A stretch of DNA of 34,353 bases from the NCBI GenBank assembly GCA_016280325.1, contig JAEEGM010000117.1:1-34353 (forward strand), in the 5' to 3' direction. The stretch is from Eubacterium sp. Lineage in GTDB: Bacteria; Bacillota; Clostridia; Lachnospirales; Lachnospiraceae. Below the pieces are notes generated by a model. The model was given only the letters and a program-made list of their open reading frames with translations. It made no database searches and was not told the DNA's origin. Below, one piece after another: positions 22,595 through 30,867 of the stretch. Each line of letters opens with the position of its first letter. The first letter of the stretch is position 1. Made by a program: the position numbers and the translations under genes.

Positions 22595-23647
22595 ATGCAG
22601 TGGGAACGGCTATCACTCTATAAGCAGATTACGCATGTAACGGGTGTGACCGGTAAGCAACTACCGCTTTTAAAGGAACTGAAGGTTAAACACGATCAGG
22701 AAGAACAGGCAGAGATCCTGAAGACGCTGCGAAAGACGGCACGTGAAGGAAATGAAAAAGCGCAGTGTGTGATGGGCTTTTTATGTTGCCTGGGCTTTGC
22801 GAAAAAAAAGGCACATAAGCACCTGTATGGACAGGCGGTCGGGCGACTGGATGCTCCGCACGGTCCAAAGGGTGTGCTTTTGTATGCCATCGGCGATGAT
22901 TATTATCACGTGGCCGGCTCGAGACAGGATCTCGAGGAGGCGGCGTACTGGTACCGTCGGGCGGCGGCGCACAAGCACACCAATGCGGAGGTTCTTTACG
23001 GGGATTGTTTGTTCTCCGGCGAGGGCGTGGAGCCGGATATTTCCGAAGCGGTGAAGCTGTATCTGAGTGCGGCAGAGAAAAAGGATCCGATGGCGCTTCG
23101 CCGTCTGGGTGACTGCGCGTATCTTGGGATCGGCCTGACGCAGGACACGGATAAGGCGGTCAAGTATTTTCGCGAGGCCGCAAGACTCGGATGCCGCGAT
23201 GCGCTGTGGCGTCTTGGCGATCTGTATCTGCAGGGCGAAGGAGTCGAGCGCAACATGCCGATGGCGATCTCCTTTTATGAGGAGGCGGCGGAGGCCGGTG
23301 TGGCATCGGCGATGTGCATGCTTGGTGACCGGTATTTTTACGGCAAGCCGGACGATGTTGAGATCGACTATGAAAATGCCGTGCGTTGGTATAAAAAATC
23401 CGCGCGCAAGGAAGATGAATGGGGACTCTTCGCGCTGGGAATGTGCTATTTTCACGGCAAGGGCGTGACGCAGTCTTATAAGAAAGCCGTGAAGTATTTT
23501 CTGCGGGCGGGTGCCTACGGATGTCCGGACGCGCTGTGGCGTCTGGCATCGTGCTATTACAACGGAATCGGAATCAAGAAGAATAAAAAGAAGGCGTACC
23601 ACTACTATCGAGAGGCAGTAAAAATGTACGCGATTTATAACGAGTGA
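22595..23647 (+). CDS. Sel1-like repeat (SLR) protein
   Basis: This ~350-residue helical-repeat protein has about six to seven Sel1 units, each ~36 residues and typified by A..WYRRAA, LGD.Y..GEGV and KAVKYFREAARLG. Such alpha/alpha-solenoids are protein-interaction scaffolds; no enzymatic domain, signal peptide or TM helix is visible. The ATG at 22595 has GGAGG 8 nt upstream and gives a soluble start MQWERLSLYKQ; an in-frame GTG at 22472 would add 41 residues without family resemblance. It is expressed from a perfect consensus promoter through a long leader, unusual for a scaffold gene. The next gene, pyrimidine-nucleoside phosphorylase, starts 33 nt downstream. Confidence 0.86.
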   Translation: MQWERLSLYKQITHVTGVTGKQLPLLKELKVKHDQEEQAEILKTLRKTAREGNEKAQCVMGFLCCLGFAKKKAHKHLYGQAVGRLDAPHGPKGVLLYAIGDDYYHVAGSRQDLEEAAYWYRRAAAHKHTNAEVLYGDCLFSGEGVEPDISEAVKLYLSAAEKKDPMALRRLGDCAYLGIGLTQDTDKAVKYFREAARLGCRDALWRLGDLYLQGEGVERNMPMAISFYEEAAEAGVASAMCMLGDRYFYGKPDDVEIDYENAVRWYKKSARKEDEWGLFALGMCYFHGKGVTQSYKKAVKYFLRAGAYGCPDALWRLASCYYNGIGIKKNKKKAYHYYREAVKMYAIYNE

Positions 23648-23680
23648 CGAGGCGTGGCAACGGGAAGACTGGAGGGATAT

Positions 23681-25075
23681 ATGGCTGGACGATTTGTTGA
23701 TCAGATCATCAAAAAGCGCGACGGCGGTGAATTGACGGACGAAGAGATCCGAGACATGATTGACCGGTACATGGCCGGTGATATCCCGGATTATCAGATG
23801 TCATCCATGCTGATGGCGATTTATTATTCGGGGATGAGTGACCGCGAGATCACGACGCTGACACTGGCGATGCGCGACTCCGGCGAGCAGGTGGATCTAT
23901 CCTCTATCCCCGGTATGAAGGTGGATAAGCATTCGACGGGTGGTGTCGGTGACAAGACGACATTGATCATCGGCCCGATCGTGGCGGCCTGCGGTATCCC
24001 GGTAGCAAAAATGAGCGGCCGTGGTCTGGGCTTCACCGGCGGAACAGTCGATAAATGGGAGAGTATCCCGGGGTATCAGACGGACATGTCGATGGAGTCA
24101 TTTTTCGAACTGGTCCGCAAGCACGGGATCAGTCTGGTTGGACAGTCCGGTGATCTGGCGCCGGCGGACAAGGCACTTTACGCGATGCGTGATGTGACGG
24201 GAACGGTAGAGAGTATCCCGCTCATCGCGTCTTCGATCATGAGCAAGAAGCTCGCGGCGGGCGCGGACAAGATCGTACTGGACGTAACGGTCGGAAACGG
24301 GGCATTTATGCAGGACCTCGACCGTGCGAAAGAACTGGCGAAGCGGATGGTAGCGATCGGCGACGGTGCGGGACGTGAGACCGTCGCGATGCTGACGGAT
24401 ATGAACGAGCCTCTCGGACATGCGATCGGCAATAATCTCGAAGTGAAGGAAGCGATTGAGATGCTGCACGGACGCGGACCGGAGGATCTGCAGGAGATAT
24501 GCTATGCACTGGCCGGGATGATGATCTCGCTGGCGAGCGGAGCGGACGGAGAGGCAGCCGCTCCGGCGGGTGCGGATCCCAGACTGAAGGATAAACTGAG
24601 TTATGAGCAGGGCATCGAACTGGCGAAGGAGAAGATCGCGGACGGTTCGGCTTGGGAGAAATTCAAGGAGGTTGTGGCCTCGCAGGGTGGTGACATCTCT
24701 TATGTCGAGGATCCGTCGAAGTTTCCGGTGGCACCGTGCTACTGTGAACTGAAAGCGGAGAGTGACGGCTATATCGGATGGATCGACACGATGGGATTTG
24801 GCCTGGCAGCGGGGCGGCTTGGTGCCGGACGTGCGACGAAGGAGGATGTGATCGATCCGAGCGCGGGCATCGTTTTGCATAAAAAGATCGGCGATGAGGT
24901 TCATGTCGGTGATGTGATCATGACGATCTACGGTGGATCTCCGGAGCAACCCGGTAAGCCACGTTATGTGATTGAAGAAAACACGCAGGGAGTAGCGGTA
25001 GACCTGAAAAAATGCTTTCGCATTGACAAAGAGAAGCCGACGGAGCAGCCGAGAATCTATGAGATAATACGATAG
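23681..25075 (+). CDS. pdp: Pyrimidine-nucleoside phosphorylase
   Basis: This enzyme phosphorolyses uridine, thymidine or deoxyuridine to the free base and (deoxy)ribose-1-phosphate in nucleoside salvage. The 464 residues follow the thymidine phosphorylase family plan: a small alpha domain (AGRFVDQIIKKRDGGELT..EI), phosphate-binding KHSTGGVGDKT at about 82-92, the signature SGRGLGFTGGTVDKWESIPG, IASSIMSKKLAAG, and a C-terminal beta/alpha domain with LGAGRATKEDVIDPSAGI. The signature normally reads GHTGGTLDKLE; here F, V and W replace H, L and L, a mild deviation. The ATG at 23681 follows GGAGGG; a GTG at 23654 would add nine residues. Confidence 0.92.
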   Translation: MAGRFVDQIIKKRDGGELTDEEIRDMIDRYMAGDIPDYQMSSMLMAIYYSGMSDREITTLTLAMRDSGEQVDLSSIPGMKVDKHSTGGVGDKTTLIIGPIVAACGIPVAKMSGRGLGFTGGTVDKWESIPGYQTDMSMESFFELVRKHGISLVGQSGDLAPADKALYAMRDVTGTVESIPLIASSIMSKKLAAGADKIVLDVTVGNGAFMQDLDRAKELAKRMVAIGDGAGRETVAMLTDMNEPLGHAIGNNLEVKEAIEMLHGRGPEDLQEICYALAGMMISLASGADGEAAAPAGADPRLKDKLSYEQGIELAKEKIADGSAWEKFKEVVASQGGDISYVEDPSKFPVAPCYCELKAESDGYIGWIDTMGFGLAAGRLGAGRATKEDVIDPSAGIVLHKKIGDEVHVGDVIMTIYGGSPEQPGKPRYVIEENTQGVAVDLKKCFRIDKEKPTEQPRIYEIIR

Positions 25076-25142
25076 AACCACTTGACGGGATGTATGTAAT
25101 CTATGTTTGAAAAAGCGCTTGTTGACACATTGAAAGGATGTA

Positions 25143-26309
25143 ATGCCTATGAGCAATTATGACTCGATCATAGTCGGTGCCGGGTTTGCCGGTGCGGTGG
25201 TCGCGAGGGAACTCGCGGAGCACGGCGGTGAGCAGGTACTGGTCCTGGATTCCCGTGATCATATCGGGGGGAACTGCTACGATGTGGCGGATGAGCATGG
25301 GATTTTGATCCATCAGTATGGACCGCATATTTTTCATACGAATATCGAGCGGGTGTATACGTATCTCTCCCGGTTTACGGAGTGGTTTGATTATCAGCAT
25401 GAGGTTGTGGCCCGGGTGGGAGACAAGGAAATTCCGGTGCCGTTCAATCTGAATACGCTGGAGCAGGTCTTCGGTGAGGAAGCGCCGGAGCTTGAAAAAC
25501 TCCTGATCGACAAGTTCGGTGAGGGCGCCAGAGTGCCGATCCTCACGCTTCGCGAGGCAGAGGATGATAGGCTGAAAAAGATCGCGGACTATGTCTATGA
25601 GAATATTTTTCTGAAATACACGATGAAGCAGTGGGGGAAGACGCCGGAGGAGATCGATCCTGCCGTGTCCGGGCGTGTGCCGGTGGTGCTCTCCCGCGAC
25701 AACCGGTATTTCGGCGATACCTATCAGGGGATGCCGAAGCACGGTTATACGGAGCTTTTTGAGAAACTTCTGGATCACCCGGGGATTCGTTTGAAGCTTG
25801 GCACTGACGCGAGGGATCTTCTGGAGTTTTCGCCGGGGAGCCAGACGCCGGTTCATTGGAAGGGCGAGGCGTTCACGGGGAAAGTGGTTTTTACCGGGGC
25901 GATCGACGAGCTTTTCGAGTGCCGGTTCGGGCGGCTGCCATATCGCTCGCTGCGCTTTGATTTTGAGCATGTGGACGAGGAAATGTTCCAGAGCCATGGT
26001 GTTGTGAATTACACGGTGAGCGAGGACTTCACGCGGATCACCGAGTTCAAATATCTGACGGATGAGTGGGATAAAAATGGCACGACGATCGTGCGCGAGT
26101 ATCCCTTTGCCTATAGCGGCGCGGCGGGTGAGATTCCGTATTACGCGATCAACAATCCCGAAAACGACGCGCTTTATGAGAAGTACCGTGTGCTTGCCGA
26201 GGATTGCGGGCTGACACTCATCGGACGGCTTGCGGAGTACAAGTATTATAACATCGACGCGATCGTGGACCGCGCGCTCACGGTGGCGGAAGATCTGATG
26301 GATGATTGA
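25143..26309 (+). CDS. glf: UDP-galactopyranose mutase
   Basis: Glf interconverts UDP-galactopyranose and UDP-galactofuranose using reduced FAD, supplying Galf for surface glycans. The 388-residue length is normal. The FAD Rossmann motif GAGFAG is at residues 12-17 followed by HIGGNCYD, then HQYGPHIFHTN, PVPFNLNTLEQVF, the YTMKQWGKTPEEIDPAV region, SRDNRYFGDTYQGMPKHGYTELFE, and the C-terminal IGRLAEYKYYNIDAIVDRAL typical of bacterial Glf. ATG 25143 or 25149 could be the start (AAAGG 5 or 11 nt upstream). A GT2 gene follows 71 nt later, consistent with glycan assembly. Confidence 0.95.
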   Translation: MPMSNYDSIIVGAGFAGAVVARELAEHGGEQVLVLDSRDHIGGNCYDVADEHGILIHQYGPHIFHTNIERVYTYLSRFTEWFDYQHEVVARVGDKEIPVPFNLNTLEQVFGEEAPELEKLLIDKFGEGARVPILTLREAEDDRLKKIADYVYENIFLKYTMKQWGKTPEEIDPAVSGRVPVVLSRDNRYFGDTYQGMPKHGYTELFEKLLDHPGIRLKLGTDARDLLEFSPGSQTPVHWKGEAFTGKVVFTGAIDELFECRFGRLPYRSLRFDFEHVDEEMFQSHGVVNYTVSEDFTRITEFKYLTDEWDKNGTTIVREYPFAYSGAAGEIPYYAINNPENDALYEKYRVLAEDCGLTLIGRLAEYKYYNIDAIVDRALTVAEDLMDD

Positions 26310-26380
26310 TGGAGAATAAAAGAGAGAAAACTCGGATTGAATTTTTTCTCTCATAACAAATACTCAGAATGAGGTGAAAA

Positions 26381-27394
26381 ATGAAACTGTTGACAGTGGC
26401 GATCCCCTGCTATAATTCGCAGGATTATATGGATCATGCGATCAGTACGGTGCTGGTCGGCGGCAAGGATATCGAGATCCTTCTGATCGACGACGGCTCG
26501 ACGGATCGCACGCCTGAGATTGCCGATTCTTACGCGGAAAAATACCCTGACATGATCCGTGTTATCCACCAGGAGAATAAGGGCCATGGCGGTGCAGTAA
26601 ACACCGGTATTGAGAATGCGACAGGGCGCTATTTCAAGGTGCTCGACAGTGATGACTGGCTGGACAGGGAGGCATTTTTAGAGGTGCTGGATGTCCTGAA
26701 CGAGATGACGGAAAATCGCAAAATGGTCGATCTGTTTTTATGTAATTATGTCTATGAAAAGGTCAATGATCACAAGCAAAAATCCATCGGCTTTACCAAT
26801 GTAATGCCGGTCGGGAAACCCTTTACCTGGCGGCATTGTAAGCACTTTAATATGTCACAGAATATCCTGATGCATTCGATCATCTACCGGACCAAGATGC
26901 TGAAAAACAGCGGCATGCATCTACCGGAGCATACATTCTATGTGGATAATCTGTTTGCGTATTATCCGTTCCCGTATGTGAAAACGATGTACTATATGGA
27001 TGTGGATCTGTATCGGTATTATATCGGGCGTGAGGATCAGTCGGTGAATGAACAGGTGATGATCAGCCGGATCGATCAGCAGGTACTGGTGAATCGTCTG
27101 ATGATCGATGCGTATGATCTGTCGACAATCTCGAATGAGCCTTTGCAGAATTATATGGTCAAGTACCTCGGGATGATCCTTCTTGTCTCGACGGCGCTTC
27201 TCGTGAAGATCGGAACGCCGGAGAGCCTTGCCAAGCGTGATGAACTCTGGGATTATCTGAAGGAGCGTCCGGGGATGTATAAGCTTGTCAACAAGCGGTA
27301 TTGGTGCAAGCTGGGGCAGCGCCGGTCGAAGCTCGGTAACGGCTTTATCCGCATGGTGTATACGCTCGCGCAGAAGTTTTTCGGATTTAACTGA
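26381..27394 (+). CDS. Family 2 glycosyltransferase
   Basis: This 337-residue inverting GT-A glycosyltransferase has an N-terminal nucleotide-sugar fold: TVAIPCYNSQDYMDHAI, the IDDGSTD motif (Asp37/Asp38), GHGGAVNTGIENATG and the metal-binding DSDDW at about 89-93. The C-terminal half is helical and has no clear membrane segment. With glf immediately upstream it may transfer galactofuranose or extend the same glycan, but the donor is not shown by sequence. A weak A/T stem (26322-26330 with 26344-26352) lies in the spacer before the GAGGTG ribosome site. It converges with the AraC-type gene, overlapping it by 8 bp at the 3' ends. Confidence 0.88.
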   Translation: MKLLTVAIPCYNSQDYMDHAISTVLVGGKDIEILLIDDGSTDRTPEIADSYAEKYPDMIRVIHQENKGHGGAVNTGIENATGRYFKVLDSDDWLDREAFLEVLDVLNEMTENRKMVDLFLCNYVYEKVNDHKQKSIGFTNVMPVGKPFTWRHCKHFNMSQNILMHSIIYRTKMLKNSGMHLPEHTFYVDNLFAYYPFPYVKTMYYMDVDLYRYYIGREDQSVNEQVMISRIDQQVLVNRLMIDAYDLSTISNEPLQNYMVKYLGMILLVSTALLVKIGTPESLAKRDELWDYLKERPGMYKLVNKRYWCKLGQRRSKLGNGFIRMVYTLAQKFFGFN

Positions 27395-28133
27395 ATGAGA
27401 AACCGGTGCCATGGTTGCGGCGATATTCGCCCGGCGTGGTGTCGGTATATTTTTTAAATACGGCCGAGAAGGCGGCCGGGGACGAGTAGCCCAAGGACAG
27501 AGAAATCTCGGAGGCGCTGTAATCAGAGTTTTCAAGCATCTGCTTCGCTGTTTCTATCTTGACCTGGTTGATGTATTTTTTTACGGTGATATCCATCTCG
27601 GCAGCGAACAGCTTGGAAAAATAGCTTGGATTCAGCCCCACTTTTTCGGCCAGCAGTTCCATCGTCAGCGGCTCATCCAGATGGTCATAGATGTAGTCAA
27701 TCGCACGGATCACGTAGAGTGATCCTTTTTTCGCGCGATGAAGTTTTGCCATGCGGTTCGTGTAGTCACGCTGCATCTCGTAGAGGAGGGCGATGACGGC
27801 GTCCGGATCCCGGAGGCGATCCGCCTTTCGGATATAGATGTCGCTCAGCGTATAGGATTCGTTGTGCGGCAGACCGGCATCGATACAGACACGAGCGATG
27901 ATCCCGACCGCCACGACGAAGTGATAGATGTTGTTCCGGAGCAGGTTGTCGGAGAGACGCCCCTTGCCGGCGTGATAATCGTTCATGCGGGATCGGATGC
28001 TGGCTTCGACAGCTTCGATGTCGCCGTTTTTGATGGCATCGTACCGGTCGAATTCGCTCTGCAGTGAGGAGCGTGTGAAGCCTTCCTCGCGCTGGATAAA
28101 CATACGATAGTTTAGTTCTTTACTGGTATCCAT
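27387..28133 (-). CDS. AraC family transcriptional regulator
   Basis: This ~248-residue regulator has a C-terminal double helix-turn-helix DNA-binding domain (about residues 140-240) with LLAEKVGLNPSYFSKLFAAEM, then KQMLENSDYSASEISLSLGYSSPAAFSAVFKKYTDTTPGEYRR, the standard AraC/XylS signature. The N-terminal ~135 residues are helical, without cupin or response-regulator motifs, and contain YHFVVAVGIIARVCIDAGLP, a pattern seen in Clostridia AraC proteins of unknown ligand. The ATG at 28133 has GAGG 8 nt upstream; a GTG at 28142 adds three residues. It is divergent from the MATE exporter, its most likely target. Confidence 0.89.
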   Translation of the reverse strand: MDTSKELNYRMFIQREEGFTRSSLQSEFDRYDAIKNGDIEAVEASIRSRMNDYHAGKGRLSDNLLRNNIYHFVVAVGIIARVCIDAGLPHNESYTLSDIYIRKADRLRDPDAVIALLYEMQRDYTNRMAKLHRAKKGSLYVIRAIDYIYDHLDEPLTMELLAEKVGLNPSYFSKLFAAEMDITVKKYINQVKIETAKQMLENSDYSASEISLSLGYSSPAAFSAVFKKYTDTTPGEYRRNHGTGFSFS

Positions 28134-28247
28134 TCTTGTCACCTCACACTTGGCGCTTATTGTGCCATATCATGTACACGTGTCGGTGTTCCTTTTGGTT
28201 TGAAAAAATGTTTGAAAAAATATACGATTTCATCACTTTTCCCTCTA

Positions 28248-28276
28248 AAGATACCACAAAATTACAATAAAAGCAA
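28248..28276 (-). promoter_or_regulatory. Tentative promoter of the AraC-type gene
   Basis: On the minus strand TTGCTT (28276-28271) and TATCTT (28253-28248) are 17 bp apart, 115 bp before the start codon. The hexamers are imperfect. No convincing promoter for the divergent MATE gene was found in the same 269-nt spacer, as expected if it needs an activator. Confidence 0.35.
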
Positions 28277-28402
28277 TAGAATTGTTATGACCCGGGCGCA
28301 TGAAAGCATATACTATAAACCAAGATAAAGTATTAGACACAGGGAACTGATGGCTTATCCGGGGTGGGACTTGGAAAGTGTTTTGATACAGAGGTGGTAG
28401 TT

Positions 28403-29782
28403 ATGAGTCATGTAAAGAATATGACCGAGGGAAATATCCGCAAGATCATTCTGGCGTTTTATTTTCCTTTGTTTATGACCAATATGCTGCAGCAGCTCTA
28501 TACCTTTGTGGACGCGACGATCGTCGGCAAAGGCCTGGGCACGGATTCGCTTGCGGCTGTCGGCAATATGGGCTCGGTTTCTTTTCTGATCATCGGGTTC
28601 TCGATCGGCCTGGCGAACGGCTTTTCCGTATTGATTGCAAACGCCTTCGGCGCGAAGGATGAGACGCGGCTCAAGCAGACGCTCGGTGCGGCGATCAAGC
28701 TTGCCGTTATCGTGGCGGTTCTGTTGACCGCGATCAGTGTGAGCGGGTTGCGGGTATTTTTACAGCTCCTCCAGACAGATCCATCGATCATGGGCGAGAG
28801 CCTGATCTATGGGTATATCCTGTTTGGCGGACTGGTGTTCACGATTTCCTACAATATGAGTGCCTGTATCCTGCGCGCGTTTGGTGACAGTCGCACACCG
28901 CTGACGGCGATCATCGTGTCATCGGTGCTGAATCTGGCGTTGGACAGCCTGTTTATCTTTGTATTCCGAATGGGTGTGGCAGGTGCGGCGATCGCTACCG
29001 TGCTTTCGCAGGTGGTGGCGACGCTGATCTGCATCCGGAGGATACTGTCGCTTTCGTTCGCGAGGCTGAAGCGGGAGAATTTTTCCAACGAGAGAAGCGT
29101 CTATGTGAAACTTTTGAAAAATGGCGTGCCGATGGCGATCATGAATTCGATCACGGCGATCGGGTGTATGGTGGTGCAGTATTTTGTAAATGGACTCGGG
29201 GTTGCCTGTACCGCCGCTTACTCGGCTTGCAGTAAGTATCTTAATCTCTTTATGATGCCGGCTTGTACGGCGGGACACGCGGTTTCTGCGTTTGCAGGGC
29301 AGAATAGCGGTTCCGGCCGGTATGACAGGGTGCGGAGCGGATTGTATGTCTGCCTGGGGATTGCGCTTGCAGCATTTTTGGTGCTGGGTTCGCTGATGAT
29401 GTTCGCGCCGGAGTGGCTGGCACGGATCATCCTCACGGACGATGTTTCCGTCGGCTACGCGGTGCGCTTCCTGCCGACGGCCGGGGCGATGATCTGGTCG
29501 GTGGACTTTCTCTTTGTGTTCCGCAGCACGCTTCAGGGGCTCAGTAAGCCGCTGGCACCGATGTTGTCGGGGATTATCGAGATGGCGCTTCGCGTGTCGA
29601 TCATCGTTGTTTTCTCGGGGAGCATCGGGTTTATGGCGACCGCGTACGCGGAGATAGGAGCCTGGCTGGGTGCCATGCTTCTGAACATGGTCGTTCTTTT
29701 GATAGAACTTCGAAAAAAATGTCCGCGCACTTCGTGGCGGACTACCAGGTGGTTGCATCCGGGAAAGATGCTTTCGAGATAA
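28403..29782 (+). CDS. MATE family multidrug/metabolite exporter
   Basis: This 459-residue polytopic membrane protein is predicted to have 12 helices in two MatE halves; members export cationic drugs or metabolites using Na+ or H+. The start MTEGNIRKIILAFYFPLFMTNMLQQLYTFVD is typical, as are VGKGLGTDSLAAVGN, the second-half LKNGVPMAIMNSITAIGCMVVQYFVNGLG, and the AFAGQNSGSGRYDRVRSGL linker. The ATG at 28403 follows GAGGTGG; an upstream in-frame ATG at 28364 lacks a good ribosome site. It is divergent from the AraC regulator and followed at once by a terminator, so it forms a single-gene unit. Confidence 0.9.
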   Translation: MSHVKNMTEGNIRKIILAFYFPLFMTNMLQQLYTFVDATIVGKGLGTDSLAAVGNMGSVSFLIIGFSIGLANGFSVLIANAFGAKDETRLKQTLGAAIKLAVIVAVLLTAISVSGLRVFLQLLQTDPSIMGESLIYGYILFGGLVFTISYNMSACILRAFGDSRTPLTAIIVSSVLNLALDSLFIFVFRMGVAGAAIATVLSQVVATLICIRRILSLSFARLKRENFSNERSVYVKLLKNGVPMAIMNSITAIGCMVVQYFVNGLGVACTAAYSACSKYLNLFMMPACTAGHAVSAFAGQNSGSGRYDRVRSGLYVCLGIALAAFLVLGSLMMFAPEWLARIILTDDVSVGYAVRFLPTAGAMIWSVDFLFVFRSTLQGLSKPLAPMLSGIIEMALRVSIIVVFSGSIGFMATAYAEIGAWLGAMLLNMVVLLIELRKKCPRTSWRTTRWLHPGKMLSR

Positions 29783-29790
29783 TGTTTTTG

Positions 29791-29821
29791 CCGAGTCGGT
29801 TGTTGCCGGCTCGGTTTTTTT
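29791..29821 (+). terminator. Rho-independent terminator of the MATE gene
   Basis: CCGAGTCGG pairs with CCGGCTCGG (9 bp, one G.U) around loop TTGTTG and is followed by seven T. Its T-run overlaps the stop codon of the convergent AEC gene. Confidence 0.93.
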
Positions 29822-30734
29822 ATGCCAGAATAGCCATAAATACCGTGATTGTCGCCATGGACACGATGGTGGTGATGGCGATGCCCTGCGATAGAACGCC
29901 GGTGTCTTCCCCTGTTTTCTCCGCCTGGATCAGCGGGAGGTTTCCGACCGGCATCGTGGCCATCAGACACATCCCGGCGGTCAGCACCGGATCGAGGTTC
30001 AGTGAACGAAGGATCACGGCCAAAAGTGCCGGCAGCGCGATCAGTCGAACCAGGATGAAGAGCCAGATGCGGATATTTTTGATGCCCTGTGAGATGCGGG
30101 TTCTGGCGATCGATACGCCGAGGAGCAGCATCGATAAAAATACCGTCGCGTTTCCGACGTAGGCGATGGTCTCGTTGACAGGCTCCGGAAGGGAGATGTG
30201 GAACCAGACGATCAGGATGCTGATGATCGCGGCTATCGTGCCGGGGCTCAGGATCTGCGACGGGCGCATTTTTTCTTTGCTTCCGCTCAGTATCGTCACG
30301 CCGTGAGTGTAGAACAGCAGACTGTACATGACGTTGCAGACCAGCACGCAGAGCATCCCGTCGGGCGGTAGGACGGCGTGCGCGACCGGGATTCCGATGA
30401 AACCGACGTTGGTGTACACGCACATCATGTTATAGAAACGGCGCTTGTCGTTTTCGATATGGAGGAGTGGGGGCAGGATGAAGCCGATCAGAACCAGCGA
30501 GGCGTAGAAGATGATTGCAATGGCGCCCGCGGTGAGTAAAGCAGTATGATCGGCCGTGATGCTGCCGCCAAGGACACTGGTGAGCATCAGTGCCGGGTTG
30601 CAGATGTCCATCACGAGCGTGGATATGCTTTTGGATGAGACGGTGTCGACGATCCCTCGCTTGCCGGCGAAGATGCCGATCGCTACGAGGACGGCGATGA
30701 CGCCCATCTGTTGAAGAACTGTGAATAAGCCCAT
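29820..30734 (-). CDS. AEC (auxin efflux carrier) family transporter
   Basis: This ~304-residue integral membrane protein of the AEC/PF03547 family has eight to ten predicted helices; bacterial members carry organic acids such as malate or malonate. Features are the N-terminal VLQQMGVIAVLVAIGIFAGKRG, the crossover-type motif DICNPALM, VYTNVGFIGIPV in helix 4, and ATMPVGNLPLIQAEKTGEDT in the C-terminal half. The ATG at 30734 was chosen for GGAGG 5 nt upstream rather than an ATG 21 nt earlier. An array of four hairpins fills the space before it, which may affect its expression from the upstream genes. The substrate is unknown. Confidence 0.88.
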   Translation of the reverse strand: MGLFTVLQQMGVIAVLVAIGIFAGKRGIVDTVSSKSISTLVMDICNPALMLTSVLGGSITADHTALLTAGAIAIIFYASLVLIGFILPPLLHIENDKRRFYNMMCVYTNVGFIGIPVAHAVLPPDGMLCVLVCNVMYSLLFYTHGVTILSGSKEKMRPSQILSPGTIAAIISILIVWFHISLPEPVNETIAYVGNATVFLSMLLLGVSIARTRISQGIKNIRIWLFILVRLIALPALLAVILRSLNLDPVLTAGMCLMATMPVGNLPLIQAEKTGEDTGVLSQGIAITTIVSMATITVFMAILA

Positions 30735-30746
30735 GTTAACCTCCAT

Positions 30747-30867
30747 GACGAGCACTTGTGCGAGTCACCGCATGCGTGCTTGAAGCACGCATGTCGGATC
30801 AAAGGTTATTTGGGCTCGTCGCAAATAACCGTGTGAAAAATCGGCATATCAATGCGATTTTTCACAC
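30747..30867. repeat. Array of four consecutive hairpins upstream of the AEC gene
   Basis: A: 30747-30766, GAC-GA-GCA stem with tandem G.A mismatches. B: 30771-30793, perfect 10 bp CATGCGTGCT/AGCACGCATG with 3-nt loop. C: 30804-30830, GGTTATTTG/CAAATAACC. D: 30831-30867, 13 bp GTGTGAAAAATCG/CGATTTTTCACAC, touching the acyltransferase stop codon. Sequences differ between hairpins, so this is repeated structure rather than repeated sequence. D may end the acyltransferase transcript. Confidence 0.8.

Noticed and set aside
24098-25156. Minus-strand open frame of ~350 codons
   Set aside because: It is antisense to pyrimidine-nucleoside phosphorylase; no motif and no start signal.
26322-26352. A/T-rich stem GAGAGAAAA/TTTTCTCTC between glf and the GT2 gene as a terminator
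   Set aside because: The stem is weak with a 13-nt loop and no T-run after it, and the genes seem co-directional and linked.
25101-26354. Minus-strand open frame of 417 codons, longer than glf itself
   Set aside because: It is fully antisense to glf, which has all family motifs. The composition is Arg/His/Ile-rich without recognisable domains, as expected from GC-biased codons read backwards.
29533-30423. Minus-strand frame of 296 codons spanning the MATE and AEC ends
   Set aside because: It overlaps two well-supported genes and the MATE terminator; Arg/His-rich and without domains.
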